Position numbers and translations under genes: made by a program. The notes beneath the pieces are model-generated. The model worked only from the letters and a program-made list of their open reading frames with translations. It searched no databases and was not told the origin of the DNA. Of a stretch of 64,000 nt of DNA, positions 54,344 through 64,000 are shown piece after piece; position 1 is the first letter of the stretch, and each line of letters starts with the position of its first letter. The DNA is from Basidiobolus meristosporus CBS 931.73 (taxonomy: Eukaryota > Basidiobolomycota > Basidiobolomycetes > Basidiobolales > Basidiobolaceae), in assembly GCA_002104905.1 (NCBI GenBank), contig MCFE01000094.1:62001-126000 (forward strand), given 5' to 3'.

Positions 54344-56825
54344 CTAGATTCGGTTCATTATAGCTACCGAGGCTAAAAAGACAACTAGCTTGAAGGCTGG
54401 CGAAGATGTAAACCTAGGTAACTCGAAGAAACCCTCACTTTCCTCCACATTTTCTTCGCTCAACAACCCCGTAGTGGCTTCAGAGGTATCTTGCTTACGG
54501 GTAGGCTTTTTGGTGCTACATATCCAACTGGTTAGTTCCCCAGTCACCCCAGCCAGAATATGGGAAAGAAAGACGAAAACTGTTGACATTATGATGAAGT
54601 TCAACCAAAAGAGGTTTGGTGAGTCGAAGATAGTGAGCAACCCTTTTGTGTCTGCTGCTAACCACATGTGGAACTGGCATAGGAAGGTTTCCAGAGAGCA
54701 TTTCCCGAAGAATAAGAAGAATTGTGACGTGGTTTTTCGTAGTCTCTCCGTTGCATTTCTAAGGATAACAAATGCCAGGATCGGGAGCCATGAGACATAT
54801 GGATGGTAGCGGTTGTATTCAAATTTACTTGAACGGCTGAGCTCAAACCAGAAGAACCATACGATTGTCACCACCGAGAAGACGACAGCGTACCTTCTAA
54901 TGGATCGCCAGTGTGGGTGTTCGTGGAATTGATACTCGTGGTATTTGATGTTCAGGAAGGCGACCAGCATCCCGATGAACACTATCCATATGTCCAACCC
55001 CATTCTGAACCGCCACTCGTTGGCGGACCACCCAGTGCAGTTGAACACGACTCCCAAAAACCGAAACAGAGCCTCCAGAACGCCAGGAGTGTATACAACT
55101 GCATGGCAAGCCAGGGCTGAGAGGGCGATCTTGACCAACAAGAATCCAGTGTTCTTGTTGTATTGGCAGAATAGAAACATTGAGAAGTAAATGACAATAA
55201 ACCACACGGTGACCAGCGGTGAGAAATAGTAGGACAGATAGGTTGTGTTCATGGCGTAGGTCATGAAAAATGTCAGAAGGTTCAGCCGAACAAGGACGCT
55301 AAGAACACGGCTCAGGCCAAAATCGCCTTTCTTGTAGAAGAAAACGAAATGGCCGTAACCAGTCATGAACAAATAGGACGCGACAAGGATCCTGACCGGG
55401 TTGTATATTCCTGAAACTCCAGATGCGCCAACATAATGGTATATTAGGATGACAATCTGCATCCAGCCTTTCCATTCGTCGGTTTGGAAGCGATTCAAGA
55501 ATGATGAATCCTCCTTTTCTTGGAGAGTACAGTAAGCCACCAAAAGCGTCAAAAGGGTCAGCACCGTAAACGTTATTCCACTGAACATTTTGTGCACTTT
55601 TCCGAATAATGCCGTTCTATCGCATAGAAATAGGTATAAGATACTAATGCCGAACGTGACCAAGGCCCATAGGATAGGTGAGCTAGGCAAGAATGTGTTG
55701 ACCACCCGTCGTGATCTATCCTTGAACGAGTTCGCTGATGAAGTGGACCGTTAGTGACCTTTGAGCTGCATTATGGATCAGAAAAGGATGCTTACCATAT
55801 TTTCTTAGCAGTAAGCCCATTGGTATCAGAACAATGAACACTCCCCATACAAGAAATTGCTGAGGGTTAGGAAGCGGATACTGATAGCAGCAAGTGGTGG
55901 TCAAGGGAGGCGTCTCCGATAGCAATTGGCCGTTGCAACGGAAGTTGAATAGGATATCTGATGCTATATCAGTCACCTTGTTCGAGTAATGCAATCCATC
56001 TTCTGTCTCTGTAGGTGCTAGTTGGGACATCTTGTCCCACGCGTAAGGAATAGTTAAATGCCCCTGGTAATTCTTGAGATACGAATTCATTTGGTCAACA
56101 CCGTCAGGGGTAATTGTGGCCCTGCGGTCTGAGTTCAGTTTGTCGTAGTTCGGGGTGAGGACAGGCGACAGGATGAAGGCCAGAGGGCTACTTTGGACTT
56201 GGTTTGCGATGCGATCGATCTGTGATTTCCACAAGTTGAAACTATCGTCTACATAACGGAGGTACCAGAGTCCAGTCCCAGCAACCAAAGTATCAACATT
56301 GGAGTTGGCAGAGCCACCTGATATTATCTCCTCCACTTTGCTGGTGTTGAGATATGAGTCCCAGATGAAATCGACAATGATATCTTTGGATTTGTCTTCG
56401 TAGCGTAAGTCCGCATGAACCTTTTCACCAAACTTTCGTGTAGGGTTCAGCCGTCTGACCACCGCAAAAAATAGGTTTCGAACGATAGAATCGCCTGCGA
56501 ATACTATGCGAGAACCCTCCATACACTTGATACTATCGTTCGTGGAATATTGATGCATCATACAGCCTCTCGGCTGCCATTTTCCATGGTTGGAGTCTAG
56601 CCAGTAGCCAGAATCAAGCATGTTGTTGCAACTGTCTTGCGTAGCTGTTTCGTAAAGAAAAGGTTGGTATGAAGGGAAACACGGTGGTCAAAAGGGGTAG
56701 ACCGAATTCTTACTTGAGAAGGACGCCAAAAATGAAAATAGCAATACGGCCGCTAGCACCCACCAACAGGTAACTTCGACCGTCTCCCAGCGCCAAGACC
56801 ATTTCGAAAACTTCTCTTGTGCCAT
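54344..56825 (-). CDS. CAS1-domain O-acetyltransferase (SGNH + multi-TM)
   Basis: Three exons on the minus strand: 56,825-56,714, 56,644-55,796 and 55,734-54,344 (2,352 nt, 783 aa). A signal-anchor helix (about residues 20-37) leads into a lumenal SGNH/PC-esterase domain: CNNMLDSGYWLDSNHGKWQP, then IVFAGDSIVRNLFF with the nucleophile Ser90 in GDS, and EDGLHYSNKVTDIASDILFN with the Asp-His pair (about 256-259). A further helix and then about ten membrane segments follow, including LVTFGISILYLFLCDRTALF, VRLNLLTFFMTYAMNTTYLS, GKCSLETFLCQFHMWLAADT. This is the layout of Cryptococcus Cas1 (capsule glucuronoxylomannan) and human CASD1 (sialic acid), Golgi enzymes that O-acetylate glycans. Substrate here unknown. 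A TATTTAAATA lies about 125 bp upstream. Convergent with the epimerase gene. Confidence 0.92.
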
Positions 56826-58537
56826 AATCTGGTAGTGTTGTCAAGATGCTTTACCACCGTGAGAGAAAGGTTAAATCCTTCAAGATGCAATGCGATCAGG
56901 AGTAAAAAACGATGCCTTTACACCATGGCCAATCAGCATGCCAATGGTATTTAAATAATCATGTACTACGCTTCAAGACCTGAAATCCTTGCAGGACGCT
57001 TGGGTTTTCAGAGCAATGTGTTTCCTGTACCATTCTTCAGGCCTGAGCCATCCAATCACCTAAGCGTATGACTGTGAAGATTCCACTCGACCAATCTATT
57101 CCCTCTTTTGGTGGCCTTGGTAACTGGGTTGACGAGTTACATTATCAACCGATTAATTAGTGCTTCAAACCTAATGAGGGTCACTCCGTTGTAACTCGCG
57201 CAGCTTATCAGACATCGATTGAGCTGATGAGCAAATGCACTATATCGCACTGGAATTACCGATTTCTCCGACAGATGTCGATTCCGTCCAGGATGGTTAC
57301 ATTCGGTGCAGTCAATTACCTGCCCCTATTTGAGCCAGTTCCTGTACCGATGAAGCAGAATCGGCAAATCCACCTGGACCCACTGGTATTCTAACCCTTG
57401 GCCGTTGATAACTCGGGTTAGATGCTCTTAAGACCAGGAAGGGGGCAATGTCACCTCTGCATCCCACAGGGCAAGGTTAAAGGAGATTTAATGATTTTGT
57501 GTAGCCAATGTTGTTGCGCAGTTTCATATACGGCTTAGCATGACGGCGTTTATAGCAATAGCTGAATCGATTTGTTGATATTCACACCCCAGTGTAACGG
57601 TGCGAGTTCCCTGAGCGGAGGAACATTAGGGAGGGCGAATTGAACTCCTGGTCAGTGGGCAGTGGCAAACCGTGGTGCACTTGCATCCCATCTGATCCAT
57701 TGAGGATGGGTGTTAGTTGCCCCGCACTCCCTTACCCGACGGGAAACACTGATCGGCAACAACGACTAAGGAGCAGAAGCATCTTGACGTAATCGTGAAT
57801 GCCCAGCGCCTTAGGCGAGCTGCTAGTCACGGTGGCAGAGATAAGCACGAAGTTGATACAAAAGGCGAATTAAGCTTAATGGGAGCCAATTGCCTGAATC
57901 GCTGGATTATCGAAAAATCCCCAGCCAAATTCAATTATGCTTAAACCTCAACGATACGACGGCCCTCTCCTCATGGTCCCCATTGCCACCCATGTTCCCA
58001 TCAGTATGATTCAGTGAACAAGAATTGATTGCCTGATTTAGGAAGCCATCGTAAGTCTAGAGCAGTGGGGAATGTTGAGTCAGTCGGCTTACACAGAGTA
58101 ATACCCATGAATCAGCCAATCGCCAGATGGAAAGCCCATATCTACTAGGATATTGGGGTCCGACTATATTAATGAATTTGAATCCGGTGGCAACCATTGA
58201 TTGCCGTGGAAGAATTCAAAGATTCAACCCAATAAGGTCAGGTGCTTGGCTGTGTACAATCATGGAAATCGGTGTAGCATAAAATCACTTTCATTTCCAT
58301 AACTAACAACACTTCGCAGGTAGCCTTGTGACAGGTAGGAATGCAAGTCCTATCTAGGCTGAGCGATGCCCTCTTCATTACTTCATGTTTGGCGAGGGCA
58401 TCCCATCGAACGGTCTGGATCAACTGAAGACTTTTATTTTTAAGCACTAGTGGGCACATCCGTTTCCCTTCATCGTCCTGTGCCCTGCCCTTTGTCCATC
58501 TTCGCCATCCCTTCCCACCCCGCTCCTTTCTATCGCT
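56826..58537. other. 1.7-kb divergent intergenic region
   Basis: It lies between divergent starts of the CAS1-domain gene and the small protein gene. It probably contains both promoters. The right end (58,465-58,537) is strongly C/T-rich, as often seen just before fungal transcription starts. No other gene or RNA seen. Confidence 0.45.
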
Positions 58538-58756
58538 ATGCGTACACCAACTCTAGATACCCAAAACTACTACCCCGTTCCCGGCGTCAAATCCCACAAA
58601 AAACTCAAGCGCAATGTACTCTCTCAGGAACAGAAGGAGCGGCAAATCGCCCGACAGGCCTTACTCTTAGAAGCCGAGAAACACGAGTCTGAGGATGAAC
58701 ATGAGGAGGATACTGGGTGTGCTGGTCTATGTCATAATAAGAACTTGGATTGGTGA
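58538..58756 (+). CDS. Small charged protein of unknown function (72 aa)
   Basis: Single exon. The sequence begins MRTPTLDTQNYYPVPGVKSH, has a basic helix (KKLKRNVLSQEQKERQIARQ) rich in Lys/Arg/Gln, an acidic stretch ESEDEHEEDTG and a Cys/His end CAGLCHNKNLDW. I do not recognise a family. Composition (helix-forming, charged) and the C/T-rich leader directly upstream argue it is real; the short length argues for caution. It may continue through an unseen intron. It converges with the 7TM-RGS gene 278 bp away. Confidence 0.5.
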   Translation: MRTPTLDTQNYYPVPGVKSHKKLKRNVLSQEQKERQIARQALLLEAEKHESEDEHEEDTGCAGLCHNKNLDW

Positions 58757-59033
58757 ACAACCGTCCTAGTAACATCCCTCTCGTTGTATATTTCCTACCT
58801 AATCTCATCGATGCAATAATAGAAATCATAAACCAATCCGCCCCTTGGCCGGGCTGCGGAGCTGACATCCTCTTCCTTTGCAAGGCCGCTGCCACATTTT
58901 ACAGTTCACCATCAGCGTTCATCCTTACAGTTCGACTTATCACCTTAGCAGTGATTCTCCATCTCAATTCTATGTGTGTTTATTAACGGTTCCGTATGAA
59001 TGGTAATTAATAAATGGGTTCGCCACCTTGCCC

Positions 59034-60422
59034 TTAAAATATCCCTGACTCATCCAGGCTTTTCTCCCGTAATTTGACGAACCTAGGATAGGTGTGTCTG
59101 TACATAAGATTCCTTACCTCACACAAGGCTGAGTCGAAAATGTCCGGCGTGATGGTCTTCTCTTGGAAATGCCGGTGGATCGCTTTGACGGTTGATGCCT
59201 CGAGGTTCAACTGAAATTCAGATTGTGCGGAGATGAACGTGTGGTAGATACTGTTTATCTCTAGCAAAAGGTCGGCTCTGAGGACCCCCTTTTCGTTCGT
59301 CGCCTGTTTGCTGTTCACCCGAAGCCTTATACACCTTTCGTAGAAGAGAGCGTTCTCCACGCTGAAGTCTCTCATCGAGAAATGCTTGAAAAGTTCGAAT
59401 TGCGTCGAGTCGCCCAGCATGGATTCAAAACTCGCCAGGCTGACCTTACTCTGCTTGTTCAAAGTTCCACGTATGGCGTCGACGATCGGCAACACGATGC
59501 TGAAGATGTGGCTCAACATCAACGCGATCACACACCAGTGGGCCGCAGGAAAAACTTGGTTGAATTCTCGGAAGAGTGGTATGGCAGCGAAAATGATATA
59601 AAGAAGGAAGGAGGCGACGCCTACCGCGAAGTCTGCCATCAGCTCTCTCTTGATGCCATACGCATCATTTACCAACTTGAGCCACGAGATAAAGATGGGG
59701 CATATAACAAACACGTAGAATCCGCAAGTCAGGAAGATCGGGGCGAACTCCCAGCCCACAAGACAGTTTCCTCGAGCCACGGTGGGAAGGATGGCGAATT
59801 TGGTGCTGAACGATTGAGCAAGCCCAGTGAGAGCGGCTTGGAGCAATATCCCGAGCACTATGAACTTGAATGTCGCCTTGGTAGTGAACTTGGACCGATG
59901 CCGGTAGTACCAGTTCTCATCCAGAGCCGTGGTCGGAATGAGTGGTGCCGGTTGCTGTTGGGACACGAACGTCTTTTGCAGAGAATTCAGGTTCACCAGA
60001 TTTCGATCCTCGCCATGCTCAGTGCAGATGCCAGCTAGCTCGCCATTAACCGAGTTGTTGGATCCTGCCATCAATTTCGCCTGGCTGAAATGATACAGAA
60101 ACGCAAGGCGGAGGAATCTCCCCGCTACTGCCAACAGCCATAGCGGCATCATGATGGAAGATACCCAGAGGCTAATATAGCAAGGGAACTCATTTATCCA
60201 GGGCTCACGGCCCAAATACAGTGTGGTGATTGCGGAGTTCGCAAGGACCATGCACAATGATAGCAATACCCCTCGATATCGGATGGAGGGAGAGCGGTAC
60301 CATATTAGATAGAGGGCAGTGGTTAGAATCAAGAAGCTATTCCATCCCAAAGCAAATAGAATGTAAATCTTTTCTTTGGGAGACCAGCTTTGGAAATCCA
60401 CAGCAAATGGCATGATATTCAC
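59034..60422 (-). CDS. Seven-transmembrane RGS-domain protein
   Basis: Single exon, 462 aa (start at the first Met; Met4 is an alternative). Seven hydrophobic segments are visible at about 17-38, 50-70, 80-112, 185-205, 220-245, 255-282 and 290-315, followed by an RGS domain (about 325-450): FESMLGDSTQFELFKHFSMR, DFSVENALFYERCIRLRV, DLLLEINSIYHTFISAQSEF, and TPDIFDSALCEVRNLMYRHT. RGS domains speed GTP hydrolysis by G-alpha and so switch off G-protein signals; joined to a 7TM module the protein should sense a ligand or membrane state at the plasma membrane. The same layout is known from plant RGS1 and some fungal receptors. TATAAATA on the coding strand (60,559-60,566) lies about 140 bp upstream. 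No frameshift or missing part. Confidence 0.9.
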   Translation of the reverse strand: MNIMPFAVDFQSWSPKEKIYILFALGWNSFLILTTALYLIWYRSPSIRYRGVLLSLCMVLANSAITTLYLGREPWINEFPCYISLWVSSIMMPLWLLAVAGRFLRLAFLYHFSQAKLMAGSNNSVNGELAGICTEHGEDRNLVNLNSLQKTFVSQQQPAPLIPTTALDENWYYRHRSKFTTKATFKFIVLGILLQAALTGLAQSFSTKFAILPTVARGNCLVGWEFAPIFLTCGFYVFVICPIFISWLKLVNDAYGIKRELMADFAVGVASFLLYIIFAAIPLFREFNQVFPAAHWCVIALMLSHIFSIVLPIVDAIRGTLNKQSKVSLASFESMLGDSTQFELFKHFSMRDFSVENALFYERCIRLRVNSKQATNEKGVLRADLLLEINSIYHTFISAQSEFQLNLEASTVKAIHRHFQEKTITPDIFDSALCEVRNLMYRHTYPRFVKLREKSLDESGIF

Positions 60423-62383
60423 GGGTCCTCAATGAGGAGTGGTGTTTGGATAGTGGGGGTTATTTGGGTTCTGGCAGATCTCGGTAGTTGACGACCTCAA
60501 TGCAAATCCGTGTAAGGCTTGATTCAACAGTTCAACTAGTCCCTAGCGCTGCGAGGGTATTTATAGTCATCAGGCTTGCTTGCATGATAATTCAAGAATC
60601 GGAAAGCCAAATTTTGTCTTCGAAGGTGCATCGGGCATTCGGTCTGGATCGAGAAATCGGTCACAGAACTTTGATTCTGCAGAGCAGCTTAGGGAGTCCA
60701 AGGAAATCTTCTTTTGTGCCCAACACGTTCGACGAGACCCATATAGGCCAGTTCTGAATCCACCGGATTCACCATGGGGTGAAACCGTCAAAAGGAGACG
60801 AATCTTCAATGCTAATTAGTGGGGAACCATCACAAATGATAAACCTGCTTTCCAGATTACGGATTTTAGGAATGCAAGAGTCACGTCGTAGGCTTGCCAG
60901 ATTGGAGATTGCAAGTCCTCCCTCGTTTCCAAGTCTTGATGGGTTGTTGAGGTGCATGCAAACAAGTTGGCAATGATCATGATGATCGCTTAGTTGCCGC
61001 CTTGAGGAGGGACACGCAGATGCAATCCTACATCAGATGTCGGCTTGCCATTATGGCCATCCAACATAAGCTCAGCGAAGCGATCAGGTTCTGTTGTCAG
61101 GGGAAAGGTTATGGTAGGCTATCTTAGTATGGAGGTGCCCTGTGGCTTTCAGTTGAGGAATAGACTTTTGCGATAGAATCGATCCTTGGTAGTGATTGGC
61201 ACTTGGAAGGAATAAGTGGGGTGTACATGAAATATATCTCCTCACCCTTACGGCCACAGCAAGTGAAATACCAAACCTCCCTAGGAGACACTGGCCATGT
61301 AGATGATCGTCAGCATAGACATGGATCGCAGAGATGTAGCATACCATCACCTCTTGAGTTAACAAGCCCTTGATCTATTCCAGCACTCACGTCTAGTTGA
61401 CCCAAACCAATGGTGGGTATTCAAAGTTGTAATTCCTGATATTTGACCCTGTTTTACCACATATGTATACTTTTCTGACTGCAGCAAAGGATTGTGATGT
61501 TTCTTTGGCTATATTGTCAAGAATCATCCACCACTCCTATAAGTTATGGTGGGTTAATGGTACTTCAGGTGGAGCACCAATCTTCACTAGACCCTGATAG
61601 TGGGTGAATCTGGGCGGAAAGGTAGGCTTGCCAGGATACATATGTATTAATTGAACTGGGATTAGGAAATATGGGTGGATGTGAGGAGGCTTGGGAAACT
61701 CCCAACGCCTGGCCATTTATGCTACCAATCTGGCATCCTTAGCTATATTCATCCAGAAAAATGATCTTCATCGGGCAGCTTCCGAACGTGCCTAGTCAGC
61801 CCCAGAAACTCCAATGTCTGGAAATGGATACCGGCAAATCTTTGGGTCTACCAATTGAAGGCTTATATTATTGCCACCATCAGCATTCGGGACCCCATAG
61901 AGCGAAGGGTGTGCTGGATCAAGGCTTAGGGATTTTACCGTTTTATCACGGAAGAACGTTGCTGACCACGAAGACATTTCCGGGTATCGCAACTAGGTGA
62001 TAATTTCAATGAATGGATGACTGTATTGAATGTTGTGCAAAATCTTATTCGTGACAAAGTAATTACATAAGCATAGCTGGAGTACTGAATCGTAAGAGGT
62101 GAGGCACTTTAAGCATAGATGATCTTTGGGTGTTGACTACGTGGAGCAAGATAATACTAATACATTTGAGGGAAGGGTGGAACAAAAAACTGGGGCTGGG
62201 ATTGAATCGATGCACAACACAGGGTTCGGATGGCATTACCAATGGAGAAAGATTATAAACGAGCAAATGACAAGGGGTATTTACAAAAGATATAATGAAG
62301 TGTGCTATTCAAGGTGTTCATGATGAAATTAGTGCAAAATTAGCATAGCGTCCTTCGAAAATGCATGGAGGATCATTTTGATC
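60423..62383. other. 2-kb intergenic region, no gene seen
   Basis: Except for the promoter of the 7TM-RGS gene at its left end, I see no coding frame, RNA gene or repeat. Two overlapping frames near 60,500-60,980 have no motif. Confidence 0.4.
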
Positions 62384-64000
62384 TCATATTCTGGAGTTGC
62401 TCATCATGAAAGATGGGTGATACAGACTTGCAAAGCCATTGTTCATGTTGACGCCTGAGTTCCCATTAAAGCTGGTTGTGTGAGGGATATTGATTGCCCC
62501 ATTCCCGGCAAACATCCATGTAGACTCCTGATACGAAGGCATCGGGTAACTAACTTCTGTGTTAAACGATTCATTGAGAACATCCTCAAAACTTGGTTCC
62601 TCCTTAACTTCATCGTCATTGAAGGTAACCATTGCCACGCTGGGATCGATGGAGGATTGCAGAGGGATTTGTGTTGTCATATGATTGTGTGTTTGTTCCA
62701 TGTTGCCAGGGCTTTCATGCGAGTAACTACTAGGGACACTATAAGGCCCAACAAGAGAGTGCCGCTGCAGGAATGAGTGCTGTCTTCGCTGAGGGCCGGT
62801 TGGCTGGTCATTTAGAGGCGCTTGAGAAACTAGAAACGTTTGTTAGAATGATACTGTTGATCGTTTGAGAAGTATAAGATGCCAGTACCATATAGACCTT
62901 GGCTAAGATCAGGCGAGACAGATGGGGAGTCAGTGGTAGTTACTTCGGGCTTCTGCAACGCGGGTGTGGACTCTGGTCCTGGTGAAGGGGATTGGTTCCC
63001 AATACTACCTTTGGCTTCAGCTGCGTAGTTGGGGGCAAAGGTGTTGTGGAATGCATCAACATTGACATTGGTGCTATTGTTGCAATTACTGGTCTGGAAG
63101 AAATTGTCAGAAATCTTGCGCATATAGGAGGATGAATCATGCCACAACTTACATATTTGCCGATAATTTTTTTGAGCGCCAAGGGAAGTATTTTCCATGG
63201 AAACACTTTGACATCTTTCTCGATGTTTCTTGGTTTCGGATTTGGGAAAGACATGATCAATTTGAAGAAATCGGCAGACTCCGATTTGCATTTAGATACA
63301 GTAAGCGGACGGAACCCTTCCAAGTTTCGTCGAATTCGGTTCTTTTCTTCTACTGTGAATCTAACGGCAATCAGGCTTTCCAGTAAATAAATACAATCAA
63401 CACTTGTGATAAAGTAATCATCCTTCGCTTCCCAATATATGCATGATACAACGATGCTGTTGGGGGCCCGCTCAGAAGGAGAAACGCCTTGAAAGTCACA
63501 GTGAATAACATTATTCTCGTGTTTTCTCCAAAACTGAACCAGACGTCTTTTGATTTCGGTCTCCTCTTCAGTCCTGGAAGTGACATGTAAATAACTGCCA
63601 CGGAAGCAAACAACTACCTCTAAACGCCTTACCAATTCTTTGTCATCTCCTCAAACTCGTTGCTGAACTTCAAGGTAGCCTTATTCAAGGGCGTAGTAGA
63701 GGAATCATTTGGTGCCGGTGCAGCCGCGGTGCCGTTTTTCGGCGAAGGTTGTGGGTTTTGGGGAAGAGGGCTTTTGGGACATGTTTGAGAAGCCTGGGCG
63801 GTGACGGGAGTCAATGGAGGAGTGATGTCAACGCTAGAAACATTATTGCCGCCAGTTTCTTGGGTGTATGACTCCAAATCCCTCTGAGAACTTTGGGGTG
63901 TAAACAATGACGATTCGTTGTTGGACTCGGACAAATCTATAAAGGCAACGTTAGTAAGCTATTCAACCGCAAATTGAATGGAGACGAAATTACCACTCTG
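62384..64000 (-). CDS. Medusa-like transcriptional regulator (partial, 5' end off window)
   Basis: Minus-strand exons: the last 7 nt of one exon at 64,000-63,994, then 63,936-63,633, 63,573-63,153, 63,114-62,889 and 62,829-62,384 (stop). The visible 467 codons join in frame through GT..AG introns. An N-terminal Ser/Thr/Pro-rich region is followed by a conserved domain: WTEEETEIKRRLVQFWRKHE, NNVIHCDFQGVSPSERAPNS, ESLIAVRFTVEEKNRIRRNL, EGFRPLTVSKCKSESADFFK, and FPNPKPRNIEKDVKVFPWKI. This is the domain (DUF7082-type) of Aspergillus MedA and related nuclear regulators of conidiophore and cell-wall development. The C-terminal third is low complexity (Asn/Ser/Met). The start codon lies beyond the right edge. 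Confidence 0.85.

Noticed and set aside
54390-54809. 139-codon plus-strand open frame
   Set aside because: Antisense to the CAS1-domain gene; no independent support.
59382-60038. 218-codon plus-strand open frame
   Set aside because: It lies fully antisense to the 7TM-RGS gene, has no motif and a composition forced by the opposite strand's codons.
1-64000. CRISPR array, bacterial operon, phage or toxin gene
   Set aside because: No regularly spaced short direct repeats, no polycistronic layout with ribosome binding sites, and spliceosomal introns throughout show eukaryotic DNA.

Overview
The window reads as nuclear DNA of a filamentous fungus. Genes have many short introns (about 38-85 bp, GT..AG). 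The gene set is fungal: a Medusa-type developmental regulator, a Sur2-like sphingolipid hydroxylase, a CAS1-domain O-acetyltransferase, mitoferrin and a 7TM-RGS protein. A methylmalonyl-CoA epimerase and a BCAS3-domain protein, both generally missing from Dikarya models, point to an early-diverging ('zygomycete'-grade) lineage. The species cannot be named from the sequence.

Two blocks are AT-rich graveyards of transposons. Block 1 (1-16,770) holds a decayed Ty3/Gypsy pol/gag on the minus strand, a degenerate locus with an internal tandem repeat, and two inverted copies plus a third fragment of a CACTA/Plavaka-like (Transposase_21) DNA transposon. It also holds a nearly complete Ty1/Copia element (about 9,528-13,683, minus) and Copia scraps. 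Block 2 (about 24,480-39,445) is almost entirely one Copia family in both orientations, with a Gypsy LTR/gag fragment, a solo LTR, and one complete element (32,133-36,801) nested inside the reverse transcriptase of another copy. Every element has stops, frameshifts or lost catalytic residues. The primer binding sites next to the Copia LTRs match the anticodon arm of initiator Met-tRNA, not its 3' end, which is the half-tRNA priming used by Drosophila copia and yeast Ty5.

Host genes between and after the blocks are: a mitoferrin-like iron carrier (18,310-19,431 +); a Sur2-like sphinganine C4-hydroxylase (20,920-22,089 +); argininosuccinate lyase (41,718-43,091 +) with a Gcn4-type site and TATA box; a 13-exon BCAS3/WD40 protein (45,699-49,113 +); a type I membrane protein of unknown role (49,820-50,883 -); a YdcZ-type small DMT transporter (51,845-52,527 +); mitochondrial methylmalonyl-CoA epimerase (53,249-53,896 +); a CAS1-type polysaccharide/glycan O-acetyltransferase (54,344-56,825 -); a 72-aa basic/acidic protein (58,538-58,756 +); a 7TM-RGS signalling protein (59,034-60,422 -); and a Medusa-like regulator whose 5' end runs off the window (62,384->64,000 -).

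The genes do not form a cluster or shared pathway; several are convergent pairs with short 3' gaps. Exon joins were worked out by hand from splice consensus, reading-frame continuity and family knowledge. Every multi-exon coding length given sums to a multiple of three. I saw no CRISPR array, no rRNA or tRNA gene, and no convincing novel system. The most unusual items are the palindromic transposon pair, the LTR-transposase chimeric reading frame, the half-tRNA priming site, and a decayed Cys-rich locus at 51,278-51,683.
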